This document shows positions 18,917-27,754 of a DNA stretch of 64,000 nucleotides, piece after piece. The position numbers were made by a program, and so were the translations under genes. Source of the stretch: Mesorhizobium japonicum MAFF 303099 (lineage in GTDB: Bacteria; Pseudomonadota; Alphaproteobacteria; Rhizobiales; Rhizobiaceae); contig NC_002682.1 of NCBI RefSeq assembly GCF_000009625.1, positions 62,001-126,000 on the forward strand. The letters run 5' to 3'. The stretch's first letter is position 1; every line of letters starts with the position of its first letter. The notes below the pieces were generated by a model. It worked only from the letters and a program-made list of their open reading frames with translations, was not told the DNA's origin and ran no database searches.

Positions 18917-19896
18917 GAAGTTTCTCCTGTTTTGATCGGGGTGGCTTCAGCAATGCGGTAGTCGCCGTCGGCGCCGAGACCCTCGACCCTGACCAGTTCG
19001 ACAAGCCGTCGCGCGGCGCCGCGTCCGGCGAGCACAGCGACAAGGCCGATCGTGTCGGCGATCAGCGCACGCGGGACGGTGACGACGGCTTCCTGGATAA
19101 GCTGCTCAAGGCGGCGCAGCGCGCCTATACCGGAGCCCGCATGAAGGGTGCCTATGCCACCAGGGTGCCCGGTGCCCCATGCCTTCAACAGATCCAGTGC
19201 TTCGGCGCCGCGCACCTCGCCGATTGGGATTCGGTCGGGCCGCAGGCGCAAAGACGAGCGAACCAGGTCGGAAAGCGTGGCGACGCCGTCCTTGGTGCGC
19301 ATTGCGACAAGGTTGGGCGCGGCGCATTGCAGTTCACGGGTGTCCTCGATGAGGACGACGCGGTCCGTCCCTTTCGCCACTTCGGCAAGCAGCGCGTTGG
19401 TGAGCGTCGTCTTGCCCGTCGACGTGCCGCCGGCAACGAGGATGTTCGCGCGCACGGCAACCGCGGCACGCAATATCGCGGCCTGGCCGGCCGACATTGT
19501 GCCCGCCGCGACATAGTCATCGAGCGTGAACACGGCGACGGCGGGCTTGCGGATTGCGAAGGCCGGCGCGGCCACCACGGGCGGCAACAGGCCCTCGAAA
19601 CGCTCGCCGGTCTGCGGCAACTCGGCCGACACGCGTGGAGAACGGGAATGGACCTCGGCGCCGACATGATGGGCGACCAGGCGCACGATACGCTCGCCAG
19701 CGGCCGGCGCCAGCATTTCCCCCGTATCGGCCAGACCGTTCGAAAGAAAATCCACCCAGATGCGGCCATCCGGGTTGAGCATGACCTCGACGATCGCGGG
19801 ATCGTCGAGAAACCGGGCGATGGCCGGCCCGAGCGCGGTGCGCAGCATGCGCGAGCTGCGCGCGCGTCCTTCGGTATCGTTGTGCGAGATAGCCAT
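18913..19896 (-). CDS. trbB: conjugal transfer ATPase TrbB (VirB11-like)
   Basis: TrbB is the hexameric VirB11-type secretion ATPase at the cytoplasmic base of the channel. The 327-residue product has an N-terminal domain (about 15-130, with [15 protein letters not shown]) and the RecA-like domain with Walker [11 protein letters not shown], Asp box [12 protein letters not shown], Walker B-like region [20 protein letters not shown] and His box GTLHAGS. It is the first gene of the leftward trb operon. No traG (coupling protein) precedes it, unlike many trb clusters. Confidence 0.95.
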   Translation of the reverse strand: MAISHNDTEGRARSSRMLRTALGPAIARFLDDPAIVEVMLNPDGRIWVDFLSNGLADTGEMLAPAAGERIVRLVAHHVGAEVHSRSPRVSAELPQTGERFEGLLPPVVAAPAFAIRKPAVAVFTLDDYVAAGTMSAGQAAILRAAVAVRANILVAGGTSTGKTTLTNALLAEVAKGTDRVVLIEDTRELQCAAPNLVAMRTKDGVATLSDLVRSSLRLRPDRIPIGEVRGAEALDLLKAWGTGHPGGIGTLHAGSGIGALRRLEQLIQEAVVTVPRALIADTIGLVAVLAGRGAARRLVELVRVEGLGADGDYRIAEATPIKTGETS

Positions 19897-20119
19897 CCTG
19901 TCCCCGTTCTGGCCGGGAACGCGTCGAACGACGCCCGGTCGGGGACGATCAAAAGAGCCTGGGAGCGGCCCTGTTCAATGGCTTTCAGCCAACATCGTAG
20001 CGTAGCGTGCAATTACCGGCCGACGGCGGCACCGACGGTCATGACGCTCTAGGCATACATATTGCCGCCTTCGCCGTACACACGAAATATGAAGTTTCGC
20101 AATAATATGTCTATGTTTA

Positions 20120-20149
20120 TTGACACCCGACTCCTGCGGGGTTTATGAG
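20120..20149 (+). promoter_or_regulatory. sigma70-like promoter for the ABC transporter operon
   Basis: TTGACA at 20120-20125 and a -10-like TTATGA at 20143-20148 are separated by 17 bases. Transcription would start near 20155, leaving a leader of about 55 bases before the first ATG with a ribosome-binding site (20209). The A+T-rich DNA around 20080-20125 is unlike the surrounding region. Confidence 0.5.
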
Positions 20150-20208
20150 ATAGCAATCGATGGCCTGCCCCAACAGGCGATTGTCCTTTCAAGGCGCGGA
20201 GGATAGCC

Positions 20209-20325
20209 ATGACGTTTGGTCCGGAGAGCGCGATTTCTGAGCGCAAAGCCGCCTTCCATAGGTACGGCGAGACGATGCTGACATGGTCGCCACGCCTTTC
20301 AGTAAAAAGTGGTGGCACCTGGTGA
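20209..20325 (+). CDS. short leader ORF (38 aa) ahead of the ABC permease
   Basis: The ORF MTFGPESAISERKAAFHRYG... ends SVKSGGTW and has the best ribosome-binding site of the locus (GGAGGATAGCC-ATG). Its TGA at 20323-20325 lies 2 bases before the permease ATG at 20328, so the permease may be translated by coupling. It could be a leader peptide, or the stump of a deleted gene such as the missing substrate-binding protein. It has no signal peptide. Confidence 0.45.
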   Translation: MTFGPESAISERKAAFHRYGETMLTWSPRLSVKSGGTW

Positions 20326-20327
20326 GC

Positions 20328-20981
20328 ATGCTGGAGATCTGGCTAGGCATTCTGCAGGGGCTGGGCATCACCCTGGAGGTCACGGCCTACGGCCTCGTCT
20401 TTGCGATCCCCTTCGCGCTCGTCTTCGGCGTCGCGCAGTTTTTGACGACCGGCATGACCCGTTTCCTGGTCACGGCCGTGATTGAATTCTGGCGCAGCTC
20501 CGCGGTCGTCGTCCTGCTCTTCGTGTTCTACTACGTGCTGCCGGTGATGGGGGTCACCCTATCGGCGCTGACCGTCAGTGCATTGGTACTCGGCCTCAAC
20601 ACCGGCGGCTACGCCAGCCAGGCGGTTCGCGCCGGGCTGCAATCTCTTCCCGCCGGCCAACGCGAGGCTGGCATGGCGCTTGGCCTCTCTCGCCCGGCGA
20701 TCCTGTTGCTGATCGAACTGCCGCAGGCGCTGGTCACCATGAGCCCTACCTTCATCAACAACCTTATCCAGCTCGTCAAAGCGACTTCCCTCGTCTCTCT
20801 GGTCACGCTGACGGACATGACCTTCCGCGCCAAGGAGATCGCGCAGACCCAATACGATCCGGTTGCGATCTATTCGGCGCTTCTGCTGGCCTTCTTCGTC
20901 GTCTGCTATCCGATCGCACTCGCCGGTCGCTGGCTCGAGGCGCGGGTCAATCCTGAAAGAGGAACGCCTCGTGGGATTTAA
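20328..20981 (+). CDS. polar amino-acid ABC transporter permease, HisMQ type
   Basis: An inner-membrane permease of the His/Glu/Gln (PAAT) family, with about five membrane helices and the EAA loop EAGMALGLSRPAILLLIELP that docks the ATPase. The N-terminus LEIWLGILQGLGITLEVTA is typical. ATG 20328 was chosen as it lies 2 bases after the leader ORF; an upstream ATG at 20283 is also open. It overlaps the next permease by 11 bases. Closest by eye to EhuC-like and glutamine-type permeases; substrate cannot be told from the sequence. Confidence 0.88.
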   Translation: MLEIWLGILQGLGITLEVTAYGLVFAIPFALVFGVAQFLTTGMTRFLVTAVIEFWRSSAVVVLLFVFYYVLPVMGVTLSALTVSALVLGLNTGGYASQAVRAGLQSLPAGQREAGMALGLSRPAILLLIELPQALVTMSPTFINNLIQLVKATSLVSLVTLTDMTFRAKEIAQTQYDPVAIYSALLLAFFVVCYPIALAGRWLEARVNPERGTPRGI

Positions 20982-21630
20982 CCTCGATTTCGCCCTCTCG
21001 ACCATCCCGACCATTGTCGGGGCAATCGGAGCGACTCTGCTGGCAACGGTGTTGAGTTGCCTCGGCGCTTCGGCGCTTGGCTTCAGTCTCGAGATGATCC
21101 GGCGCGGCGGCGGTGCGCCTGGCCTCGCCGTCCGTTTTCTGATCGACTTCATTCGCTCAACGCCCGTCCTCGCCTGGCTCTATTTCCTGTACTTCGTCAT
21201 GCCCTTCTACGGAATCCGGCTCGGCGCCATGACGGTCGGTGTGATGGGGTTGAGCCTATACTACAGCGGTTACCTGGCCGAGGTGTTCAAAGCCGGTATA
21301 GACGCGATCCCGAAGGGCCAGCAGGAAGCAGCCCGAGCCTTGTCGCTCAGCCGCCGCGACACGGTCGTTTTCGTCATCGCGCCGCAAATGTTGCGCAACG
21401 TCGCAGCACCGTTGGGCAACTATGTCGTTTCGATCCTCAAGGCCACGCCCTATCTCGCGATCCTGGCCGTACCCGAAATGCTCGGCCGCGCCTTCGACAT
21501 CGCGTCTGAAACCTATCGATACGCGGAGCCGTTGACGGTCGCCGGCATTCTGTTTCTCGCCTTGGCGCTGATCGTTGCTTATGGCGTAAAGCGCATTGAG
21601 CAACGCCTGCTTGCATCTGGACGTCGCTGA
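20971..21630 (+). CDS. polar amino-acid ABC transporter permease, EhuD-like
   Basis: The second permease of the pair, 219 residues, starting with GTG (GFNLDFALSTIPTIVGAIGA) after a GAGG site. It has the EAA loop EAARALSLSRRDTVVFVIAP and the C-terminal signature ETYRYAEPLTVAGILFLALA seen in ectoine-type (EhuD) and other amino-acid permeases. The two permeases would form the heterodimeric channel. The stop overlaps the ATPase start (TGATG). Confidence 0.87.
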   Translation: MGFNLDFALSTIPTIVGAIGATLLATVLSCLGASALGFSLEMIRRGGGAPGLAVRFLIDFIRSTPVLAWLYFLYFVMPFYGIRLGAMTVGVMGLSLYYSGYLAEVFKAGIDAIPKGQQEAARALSLSRRDTVVFVIAPQMLRNVAAPLGNYVVSILKATPYLAILAVPEMLGRAFDIASETYRYAEPLTVAGILFLALALIVAYGVKRIEQRLLASGRR

Positions 21631-22406
21631 TGCTCGCTCAAGGCCCGCATCCGGACTCCACCGTTCCAACCACTGTGCAAGTCCGGGTCGATGGCCTCAA
21701 CAAATGGTTCGGTGCCGTGCACGTCTTGAAAGACATTGATCTGACGATCCGCGCGGGCACACGCATCGTCGTTTGCGGGCCTTCCGGCTCGGGCAAATCG
21801 ACGCTAATCCGCTGCTGCAACGGCCTCGAGCCTTTTCAAAAGGGGATGATCCAGCTCGACGGCATGGCACTGGGAAAAAATGCCCGGGAGACGGCGATGG
21901 CGCGCCGGCTGACAGGCATGGTGTTCCAGAGTTTCAACCTCTTTCCGCATCTCACCGTGCTTGCCAACTGCACGCTGGCGCAGCGACGGGTTCTATTGAG
22001 ATCGGCGCGGGAGGCCGAAGAGATCGCTATGCAGCATCTTACGGCGGTGCGCATCCCCGAAAAAGCGCAAGCCTACCCGGCCCAACTTTCGGGCGGTCAA
22101 CAACAACGGGTGGCGATCGCGCGTGCGCTTTGCCTCAATCCCCGCATCATGCTGTTCGACGAACCAACATCCGCGCTCGACCCGGAAATGATAAAGGAAG
22201 TTCTCGACGTCATGATTGCGCTCGCGAAAACCGGCGTGACGATGGTCTGCGTGACGCATGAGATGGGTTTTGCACGCGAAGTCGCCGATGACATCGTTTT
22301 CATGGATGACGGCCGCATTGTCGAGCGTGCCTCGTCCAAAGAGTTTTTCTCTCGAGCCGCTCACCCACGGGCGCGGCTGTTCCTGGACACCATCCTGAGC
22401 CATTGA
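21630..22406 (+). CDS. amino-acid ABC transporter ATP-binding protein (GlnQ/HisP-like)
   Basis: A 258-residue ABC ATPase energising the two permeases. Walker A is GPSGSGKSTL, the Q-loop is GMVFQSFNLFPH, the signature LSGGQQQRVAIARAL, Walker B IMLFDEPTSALD, and the switch His is in VTHEMGFA. All are intact. Start overlaps the preceding stop by one base. The operon ends here; no periplasmic binding protein is encoded nearby, so the importer would have to borrow one. Confidence 0.94.
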   Translation: MLAQGPHPDSTVPTTVQVRVDGLNKWFGAVHVLKDIDLTIRAGTRIVVCGPSGSGKSTLIRCCNGLEPFQKGMIQLDGMALGKNARETAMARRLTGMVFQSFNLFPHLTVLANCTLAQRRVLLRSAREAEEIAMQHLTAVRIPEKAQAYPAQLSGGQQQRVAIARALCLNPRIMLFDEPTSALDPEMIKEVLDVMIALAKTGVTMVCVTHEMGFAREVADDIVFMDDGRIVERASSKEFFSRAAHPRARLFLDTILSH

Positions 22407-22456
22407 GGAGCGATGGGTGCAGACCGGCGCGCCGGCAACGCTGCACGCTCGGCAGG

Positions 22457-23155
22457 TTACCACTCCGGCGCGAAGGCGTAGCCTGCCGAGCGGACGGTCC
22501 GGATCACATCGCTGCCCACGGATGCCCGAAGCCTTTTGCGTAACCTGGCTATATGGACGTCGACGCCCCTCACGTCGGTTGCGGCGGCATGTTCAGGCCA
22601 TGCCGTCGCGACCAGTTCCTCGCGGCTGAAGACCTTGCCAGGCTGCGCCAAAAGGCTGCGCAGAAGCTTGAATTCGATCGGTGGCATCACGATCTCGTTT
22701 TGCCTGAAAAATGTTCGGTGGGTCTGTCGCTCCAGCCGAAAATCGCCTTGCACCAGCTCGCCCGAGTCCGTCTCGCGTGAAAGCTTGGCGAGGCCTGCTT
22801 TGCCGTGCAGCCATGTCAGCAACTGCTCGGGGGCGAACGGCCGGGAAAATATTTCGTCGACGCCAGCCTTGATCAAATCCAGATGCAGCCTGCCGGAGCG
22901 CGGGGCAACCAGTCCCGCGACCGGTGTGGCTTTGGTTGCGGCGGTGGACTTCAACCAGCTGCACTGCTTGACGATTGCACGGTCGCCCGGACGGCAGTCC
23001 ATGATTATGGCAAGCGGGGCTGTCGCAGCGATGGCACGTGCGATTTCCCGGTCTCCCGTGATCAGCTGCGTTTCGAAGCCGGCTACCGACAGTATGTGCC
23101 CGAAGACCAGGAAAAAATCCGGGTCCTTCGAGGCGATCAGGACCAGCGGCTTCAT
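22457..23155 (-). CDS. PhoB/OmpR-family response regulator
   Basis: A two-domain regulator of 232 residues. The receiver (about 3-118) starts KPLVLIASKDPDFFLVFGHI and has the candidate phospho-acceptor Asp in AIIMDCRPGD, although the usual N-terminal acidic pair is replaced by SKD, so phosphorylation is unsure. The winged-helix domain (about 135-232) is well conserved: MPPIEFKLLRSLLAQPGKVF, VDVHIARLRKRLR, IRTVRSAGYAF. Start 23155 was chosen to match receiver length; an open frame continues upstream without support. No kinase is adjacent. It faces the ABC ATPase gene tail to tail. Confidence 0.85.
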   Translation of the reverse strand: MKPLVLIASKDPDFFLVFGHILSVAGFETQLITGDREIARAIAATAPLAIIMDCRPGDRAIVKQCSWLKSTAATKATPVAGLVAPRSGRLHLDLIKAGVDEIFSRPFAPEQLLTWLHGKAGLAKLSRETDSGELVQGDFRLERQTHRTFFRQNEIVMPPIEFKLLRSLLAQPGKVFSREELVATAWPEHAAATDVRGVDVHIARLRKRLRASVGSDVIRTVRSAGYAFAPEW

Positions 23156-23291
23156 GAGTCCATCAACCGATTTCGACACATCATAGGGCTGACTACCGCG
23201 CAAATGGGCGCGATGACAATACACCCTGACGATCGACGCCCGGCGAGGTTCCCGCAAGTCACTGATTGCGAGCTTAAATGTTGTTCGCAAG

Positions 23292-24182
23292 TCAGCCAGC
23301 GGTCTTAAGCTTGCGACTTAACATTTTCCGTTCAAGGCTCCGGGCATGTCGACGGGCGACTCTCAGTTCGGCAAGCGTCGGCTGCCACCAGCCGCGCAAA
23401 CGTTCGTTCGCTTCTGGCGGATTGCGTGCGGGCCATGTCCTGACCAACTCGGCGAGCCTGGCCGAACGCCACCTGCCCCAAACATAGTCGATGTCTTTAC
23501 GCATGGCGTTTGGATATGAAGCCAGCGACGGCTCGGCAAGTTCACCCGACACTTCGTTGAAAACGACGATGCCGTATTGTGCTGTCGCAACCGGCCGGGC
23601 GAGAGGCGGCAAATCTTCGGCTGGTAGTGGATAGCGATGACGCCGACGTTCGGCATTCTGCATTTTCGAAGCCTTGTAAGCTTCAGTGTCTCTGGCGGCT
23701 TCTCGTCGTCGCTTCCTTTCTTCGGGCTCGGCATGTCGGGCAGCCTTTTCTATGTTCGGCCATCGGCGCCGAAGCTCCTCAAACGAACGGAACGGCACTC
23801 GCCAGGCTCGCAGCTCGTCGTCCCAACTTGCCCACGGAATTGCCCGCAATTCCTCGAGAACGGTCTTCGAATAGGGCGTGCGAACACGTAGATCGTTGGA
23901 AACCTCCAGATATGAGCTGGATATCGGATCGAAGGCGAAAGCATCACGACCCTTGCTGTCGCCGTGGAGAGCGAACATCTCTGCCTCTTGTGCCAACCAA
24001 CGGCCGATCCGGCGCGTGGCCGTCTTTCCGGGGACGAACCAACTCTTGCGCTCGTCACTCCACCTCGCTCGGGGAAAGGCGCGCCGAAATCGCTCGACAG
24101 CCATTCTATCAAACGCAAAGCGAGCTTCGGCGCCGGGAGCATTGCCCTGCCGTGGTACGTGATGGGCGTCTGAGTGTTCCAT
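23292..24182 (-). CDS. HARP-like repeat protein
   Basis: A 296-residue protein with two repeats that resemble the HARP domain of SMARCAL1-type annealing helicases: residues 20-66 (RFAFDRMAVERFRRAFPRAR then WSDERKSWFVP) and 90-146 (VRTPYSKTVLEELRAIPWAS then WDDELRAWRVP). The rest is Arg/Glu-rich and helical, with no helicase motifs. HARP modules bind branched or forked DNA; here the role is inferred to be DNA binding only. An AGGA site lies just before the ATG at 24182. It lies upstream of WGR, Ku and LigD genes. The family match was judged by pattern only. Confidence 0.55.
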   Translation of the reverse strand: MEHSDAHHVPRQGNAPGAEARFAFDRMAVERFRRAFPRARWSDERKSWFVPGKTATRRIGRWLAQEAEMFALHGDSKGRDAFAFDPISSSYLEVSNDLRVRTPYSKTVLEELRAIPWASWDDELRAWRVPFRSFEELRRRWPNIEKAARHAEPEERKRRREAARDTEAYKASKMQNAERRRHRYPLPAEDLPPLARPVATAQYGIVVFNEVSGELAEPSLASYPNAMRKDIDYVWGRWRSARLAELVRTWPARNPPEANERLRGWWQPTLAELRVARRHARSLERKMLSRKLKTAG

Positions 24183-24462
24183 CGTCCTGATTGACAGCGT
24201 TCGTTGCCATGAACGCCTTCCCCAGCCTTTCGGTTCACGAGCATTGATCCACAATGCACAGGTCAGCTTGACGTGCGGGAGCGCTGCAAGCCCACCCCCA
24301 TCTCACGCATCCCTGTGGCCGTGAAACCTTCTCGTCCCCGGTGACTAACTCTGATCTGAACGGCGGATCCATGCCGAGACGACAGGGAAAGGCTAAAGCA
24401 GCCCTGCGGCCAAAGAAGCCCCGTTCACGCCCGCTAAGGGCGGGGACTCGGAGGTGAAGCAT

Positions 24463-24576
24463 ATGGTTGAGACCCACAACGTCTCCCCGGACCAAGCGCG
24501 GGAACTTCTGCGCCGATATGGCGACGTTGGCGCAAGATAGAAGAAGCCACCAAGTCCTACAAAGACGAAAAGTAAG
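24463..24576 (+). pseudogene. small DUF3606-like protein with a frameshift
   Basis: An ideal ribosome-binding site (GGAGG, 8 bases before ATG) precedes MVETHNVSPDQARELLRRYG. One base appears to be missing after GGCGACG; in the next frame the sequence continues WRKIEEATKSYKDEK and stops at 24576, giving a product of about 37 residues of a type common in rhizobia (a helix, then a YG-D-W turn, then a helix). As it stands translation stops at 25 codons. Confidence 0.5.
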
Positions 24577-24792
24577 TGTTGCTCATGGTGCGCTGGGATT
24601 GAGCATTTGGCTGGGCTCAAAGGAACGTCGCTGGCTGCCTATCTGGTTCTGCGCTTGCGCAGGGAATGCAGGCCGCAAATACGGCATCGGGCAGCGGCTC
24701 CGGTCAATCCATCAGCATTGTGAATCAATTGGGTGTTGTCGATTCATCGAACTCGTTGGACGCTTCGGCGCTCGGGAGCGAGACTCCGCAGC

Positions 24793-25065
24793 ATGCTTAC
24801 CCCAGAGACACGACCGGCTCATCTGCACCGCATTGACGGCGCCCGCAATATGGCCAGGTTCTATTCGCTGACTATTCAGCCGACCCTTTTCGGTGGCGCA
24901 TCACTCGTCCGCAACTGGGGACGGATCGGGACAAAGGGCCAAATCAAAATCGAGACCTTTGATGAGCCACAAGATGTCGACTGCGCGTTCACTCGGCTTG
25001 AGCGCGCAAAGCGACGGCGAGGCTATGTTGACCCGGGCAATACCGTCGCCGATTTACCTCGGTGA
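24793..25065 (+). CDS. WGR-domain protein
   Basis: A 90-residue protein consisting almost only of a WGR domain: MARFYSLTIQPTLFGGASLV, then RNWGRIGTKGQIKIETF, then AFTRLERAKRRRGY. WGR domains occur in PARPs and in some bacterial ligase and repair proteins and are thought to bind nucleic acids. The start at 24793 (MLTPETRPAHLHRIDGARN) has no strong ribosome-binding site; an internal ATG at the MARFY position is possible. Confidence 0.75.
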   Translation: MLTPETRPAHLHRIDGARNMARFYSLTIQPTLFGGASLVRNWGRIGTKGQIKIETFDEPQDVDCAFTRLERAKRRRGYVDPGNTVADLPR

Positions 25066-25106
25066 CTGGCTTCGGCGCGCGATAACTCGCGCAGCAGCGG
25101 CAAAAA

Positions 25107-25298
25107 TCAATGTTTGCCGACCGCGCCGATCGGCGGCTCCAGCTTAACGATAGAAAGATCGACAGATAACTGGGCGTCGTCACAATTGGTACGCGTTTCG
25201 GAGACGATGGCGCCGCCGCGGGCCTTTACGCTGAGGGTGACGATTTCGCCAATGAACTCGTGGTCGCCGGACTTCTTGAAGGTGCCGATAGTAGCCAT
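25107..25298 (-). pseudogene. DUF736 protein, C-terminally altered
   Basis: The N-terminus MATIGTFKKSGDHEFIGEIV, followed by TLSVKARGG, is a perfect beginning of DUF736, a small plasmid-associated family of unknown function. After TRTNCDDA the sequence jumps to a short tail (QLSVDLSIVKLEPPIGAVGKH), omitting the central segment and the acidic C-terminus of intact members. The start has GAGAACCAAC upstream as in relatives. Probably an internal deletion. Confidence 0.6.
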
Positions 25299-25692
25299 GT
25301 TGGTTCTCGTTGATCCAGCATGTTTCGAGGCGCACCATTGCGATCTCGATGGGGACAGTCGGAGGCGATCGACGGCGCACTGCAGGCCGGAGCGAAGCGA
25401 AAGACGGCGAGGAGAGGCTTTGTTGTGCCGCGAGGGATGACGGCGCAGCCGGCAGGGCAGAACGCCGCGACGGGCCGATGCGGGACGGCCGCGCTGGCGT
25501 GACCTTGAACGAGAGCCATTTTTCGTTCGGCACACGATCCTTGATGGTACCCGAACCGCTGCGCCTGACAGGGCTTGCAGACTGAAAGCTATCAGGAGGG
25601 CAACGCGCCTGTAGTCGCGACCGACCCATGCCGAACCAATATAGGTTTCGAGAGTTCCTCAACCTGATATGCGTCTATTTTGAGGATGGCGG
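25299..25692. other. non-coding interval, nothing recognised
   Basis: About 390 bases between the DUF736 remnant (leftward) and the hydrolase gene (rightward). It should hold both promoters, but no clear promoter pair was identified. Confidence 0.45.
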
Positions 25693-26547
25693 ATGTTTGA
25701 TAATTTCCGGCTCGAGATGATGGAAACCGAAGCCGGGCCGATAAGGCTTCGGCATGGCGGATCCGGGCCACCCCTTCTTCTGATCCATGGCCATCCGCGC
25801 TCACATATGACGTGGGGGCAAGTTGCGGACCTACTCTCGGCAGATTTCAGGATCGTGTGCCCCGACCTTCCGGGCTTTGGGCGCTCATACATTCCGAAGG
25901 ACGACACAGAGAGCAGGTTCTCGTCCAAACGGGCAAAGGCCTCGGCATTGGTGGAGGTAATGGAGCGCCTGGGCCATCACGCCTTCTTCGTCGCTGGACA
26001 TGATCGTGGGAGTTTGGTCGCATTCAGAATGGCGATGGACCATCCCAAGCTGGTGCGTAAGCTCATTATCATGGACGGACTGCCCGTCGTCGAGCATCTC
26101 GAACGCGCTGACTGGAAGTTTGCCCGCGATTGGTACCATTGGTTCTTTTTCGCGCAGCCCGAGAAACCCGAACGCGCCATTCTGGCAGACCCTATCGCGT
26201 GGTACGGCGCCTTGCGGCCGGATCAGATGGGGCGCGATGCCTATGACGAGCTGGTCACGCTCATCCATGATCCCACCGTCATCCATGGCATGGTCGAAGA
26301 CTATCGCGCAGGAATCAGGATCGACCATCGTCATGACTGCGAAGATCGAGATGCCGGCCGAAGGGTGCGCTGTCCGATGCTGTGTCTTTGGTCGCTCAAT
26401 GATGATTTAGAGCAGATCTATGGCGATCCGATCGCAATCTGGAAGCACTGGGCCGACAATGTGGGAGGCTACGGGATTGAGAGCGGGCACCACGTCGCCG
26501 AAGAAAATCCAGCTGCTCTCGCAGTCGCGTTCAAGGCCTTTCTCTGA
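25693..26547 (+). CDS. alpha/beta hydrolase of the haloacetate dehalogenase type
   Basis: A 284-residue alpha/beta hydrolase. Visible active-site pattern: oxyanion-hole motif LIHGHPRSHMTW (30-41), nucleophile Asp104 in GHDRGS (an Asp rather than Ser, as in dehalogenases and epoxide hydrolases), acid Asp128 in IIMDGLP, and His266 in ESGHHVAEENP. The His149-Trp150 pair and the nearby FFAQPE motif resemble fluoroacetate dehalogenases. However, the second substrate-carboxylate Arg of those enzymes is replaced by Leu108, so a different haloacid or an epoxide may be the substrate. A GAGG site precedes the ATG. It stands alone. Confidence 0.8.
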   Translation: MFDNFRLEMMETEAGPIRLRHGGSGPPLLLIHGHPRSHMTWGQVADLLSADFRIVCPDLPGFGRSYIPKDDTESRFSSKRAKASALVEVMERLGHHAFFVAGHDRGSLVAFRMAMDHPKLVRKLIIMDGLPVVEHLERADWKFARDWYHWFFFAQPEKPERAILADPIAWYGALRPDQMGRDAYDELVTLIHDPTVIHGMVEDYRAGIRIDHRHDCEDRDAGRRVRCPMLCLWSLNDDLEQIYGDPIAIWKHWADNVGGYGIESGHHVAEENPAALAVAFKAFL

Positions 26548-26875
26548 AGACCGCAGCGAAACTCATCGACGCCCCCACGCGGGAGCGGGAATTCAGCATC
26601 CCGGTCGCCAACACTCGCCAGATCGGCTGAGCGATCGCTCGGCACAGAGCGATGCAGCGGCCTCGCCTCCAGTTCATTCCGCTTCCCGCCAAATCAGCCG
26701 GCTCCGGGACCGAGCGCGCGCCCACATGCGCTTGTCGACGCCTGCCGGATGACGCCTCTCGATCCTATCGACCGACGCCGCCAACTCGTTGAATTCAGAT
26801 TCTTTTTGACTCTGGAACCATATCGGCGGCCTGCGGCTTATTGACTCGCAAAGGTTGTGCCGGAGCGTGAGTGTC
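26548..26875. other. non-coding interval, nothing recognised
   Basis: About 330 bases upstream of the first Ku gene, presumably with its promoter; no feature could be supported. Confidence 0.45.
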
Positions 26876-27742
26876 ATGGTTGCAGCGCGAGCGAATTGGA
26901 AGGGTTACATCAAATTCGGCGAGGTTGCCTGCGCGGTGGCGCTCTATACCGCCGCGTCGTCGTCCGAGCGCATCGCCTTCAACACGCTCAACCGCGCCAC
27001 TGGTAACCGCGTCCGCCGCGAGTTTATCGATAGCGAGACTGGCGATCCGGTCGAGCGCGACGATCAAGTAAAGGGGTACGAGATGGAGAACGGCGACTAC
27101 GTCGTGCTCGAACCCGAGGAAGTCGCTGCCGCCGTCCCGGAGAGCGACAAGACGCTTAAGATCGAGGCGTTCGTGCCCTGCGACGAGATTGACGACGTCT
27201 ATTTCGACAAGCCGTATTATCTCGCGCCGGACCGGATGGGCGCCGACGCGTTCAAGCTGCTGCGCGACGGCATGCGACAGGCGAAAGTCGCCGCCCTGGC
27301 GCGTACGGTCCTGTTTCGGCGGCTGCGCACGGTGCTGATCCGCCCGCATGGCAACGGCCTGATCGGCACCACGCTGAACTTCGACTATGAGGTGCGCTCG
27401 GCGAAGGAAGCGTTCGCGGACATTCCCGAGATCAAGATCGAGGGTGAGATGCTCGATCTCGCCAAACACATCATCGATACGAAGAAAGGCTCGTTTGACG
27501 CCAAGACCTTCGACGACCGCTACGACGCAGCGGTGGCCGAGCTCGTCAAGGCAAAGATAGAAGGTAGGCCACTGCCGAAGAAGAAGGCGCCGCCACCGTC
27601 GAAGCCTAGCGATCTTCTCGAGACCTTGCGCAGGAGCGCCGGACTGGTACCCGACCAGAAACCGAAACGCGCTGCTGCCGGGAAGACCGACGGCAACCGA
27701 AAGCAGCCCAAGCGCGTCGCCAACTCCAAACGCGCGGCCTGA
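26876..27742 (+). CDS. ku: non-homologous end-joining protein Ku (first copy)
   Basis: Bacterial Ku forms a ring dimer that threads onto DNA ends and recruits LigD. The 288-residue product starts MVAARANWKGYIKFGEVACAV and has the Ku core (FNTLNRATGNRVRREF, DDQVKGYEMENGDYVVLEPEE, YYLAPDRMGADAFKLLRDGM), then a Lys/Pro-rich C-terminal tail (from about 245, PKKKAPPPSKPSD) that in other Ku proteins contacts LigD or DNA. GGAG lies upstream of the ATG at 26876. It is followed after 12 bases by a second Ku gene. Confidence 0.94.
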   Translation: MVAARANWKGYIKFGEVACAVALYTAASSSERIAFNTLNRATGNRVRREFIDSETGDPVERDDQVKGYEMENGDYVVLEPEEVAAAVPESDKTLKIEAFVPCDEIDDVYFDKPYYLAPDRMGADAFKLLRDGMRQAKVAALARTVLFRRLRTVLIRPHGNGLIGTTLNFDYEVRSAKEAFADIPEIKIEGEMLDLAKHIIDTKKGSFDAKTFDDRYDAAVAELVKAKIEGRPLPKKKAPPPSKPSDLLETLRRSAGLVPDQKPKRAAAGKTDGNRKQPKRVANSKRAA

Positions 27743-27754
27743 TCGGAGACCATC

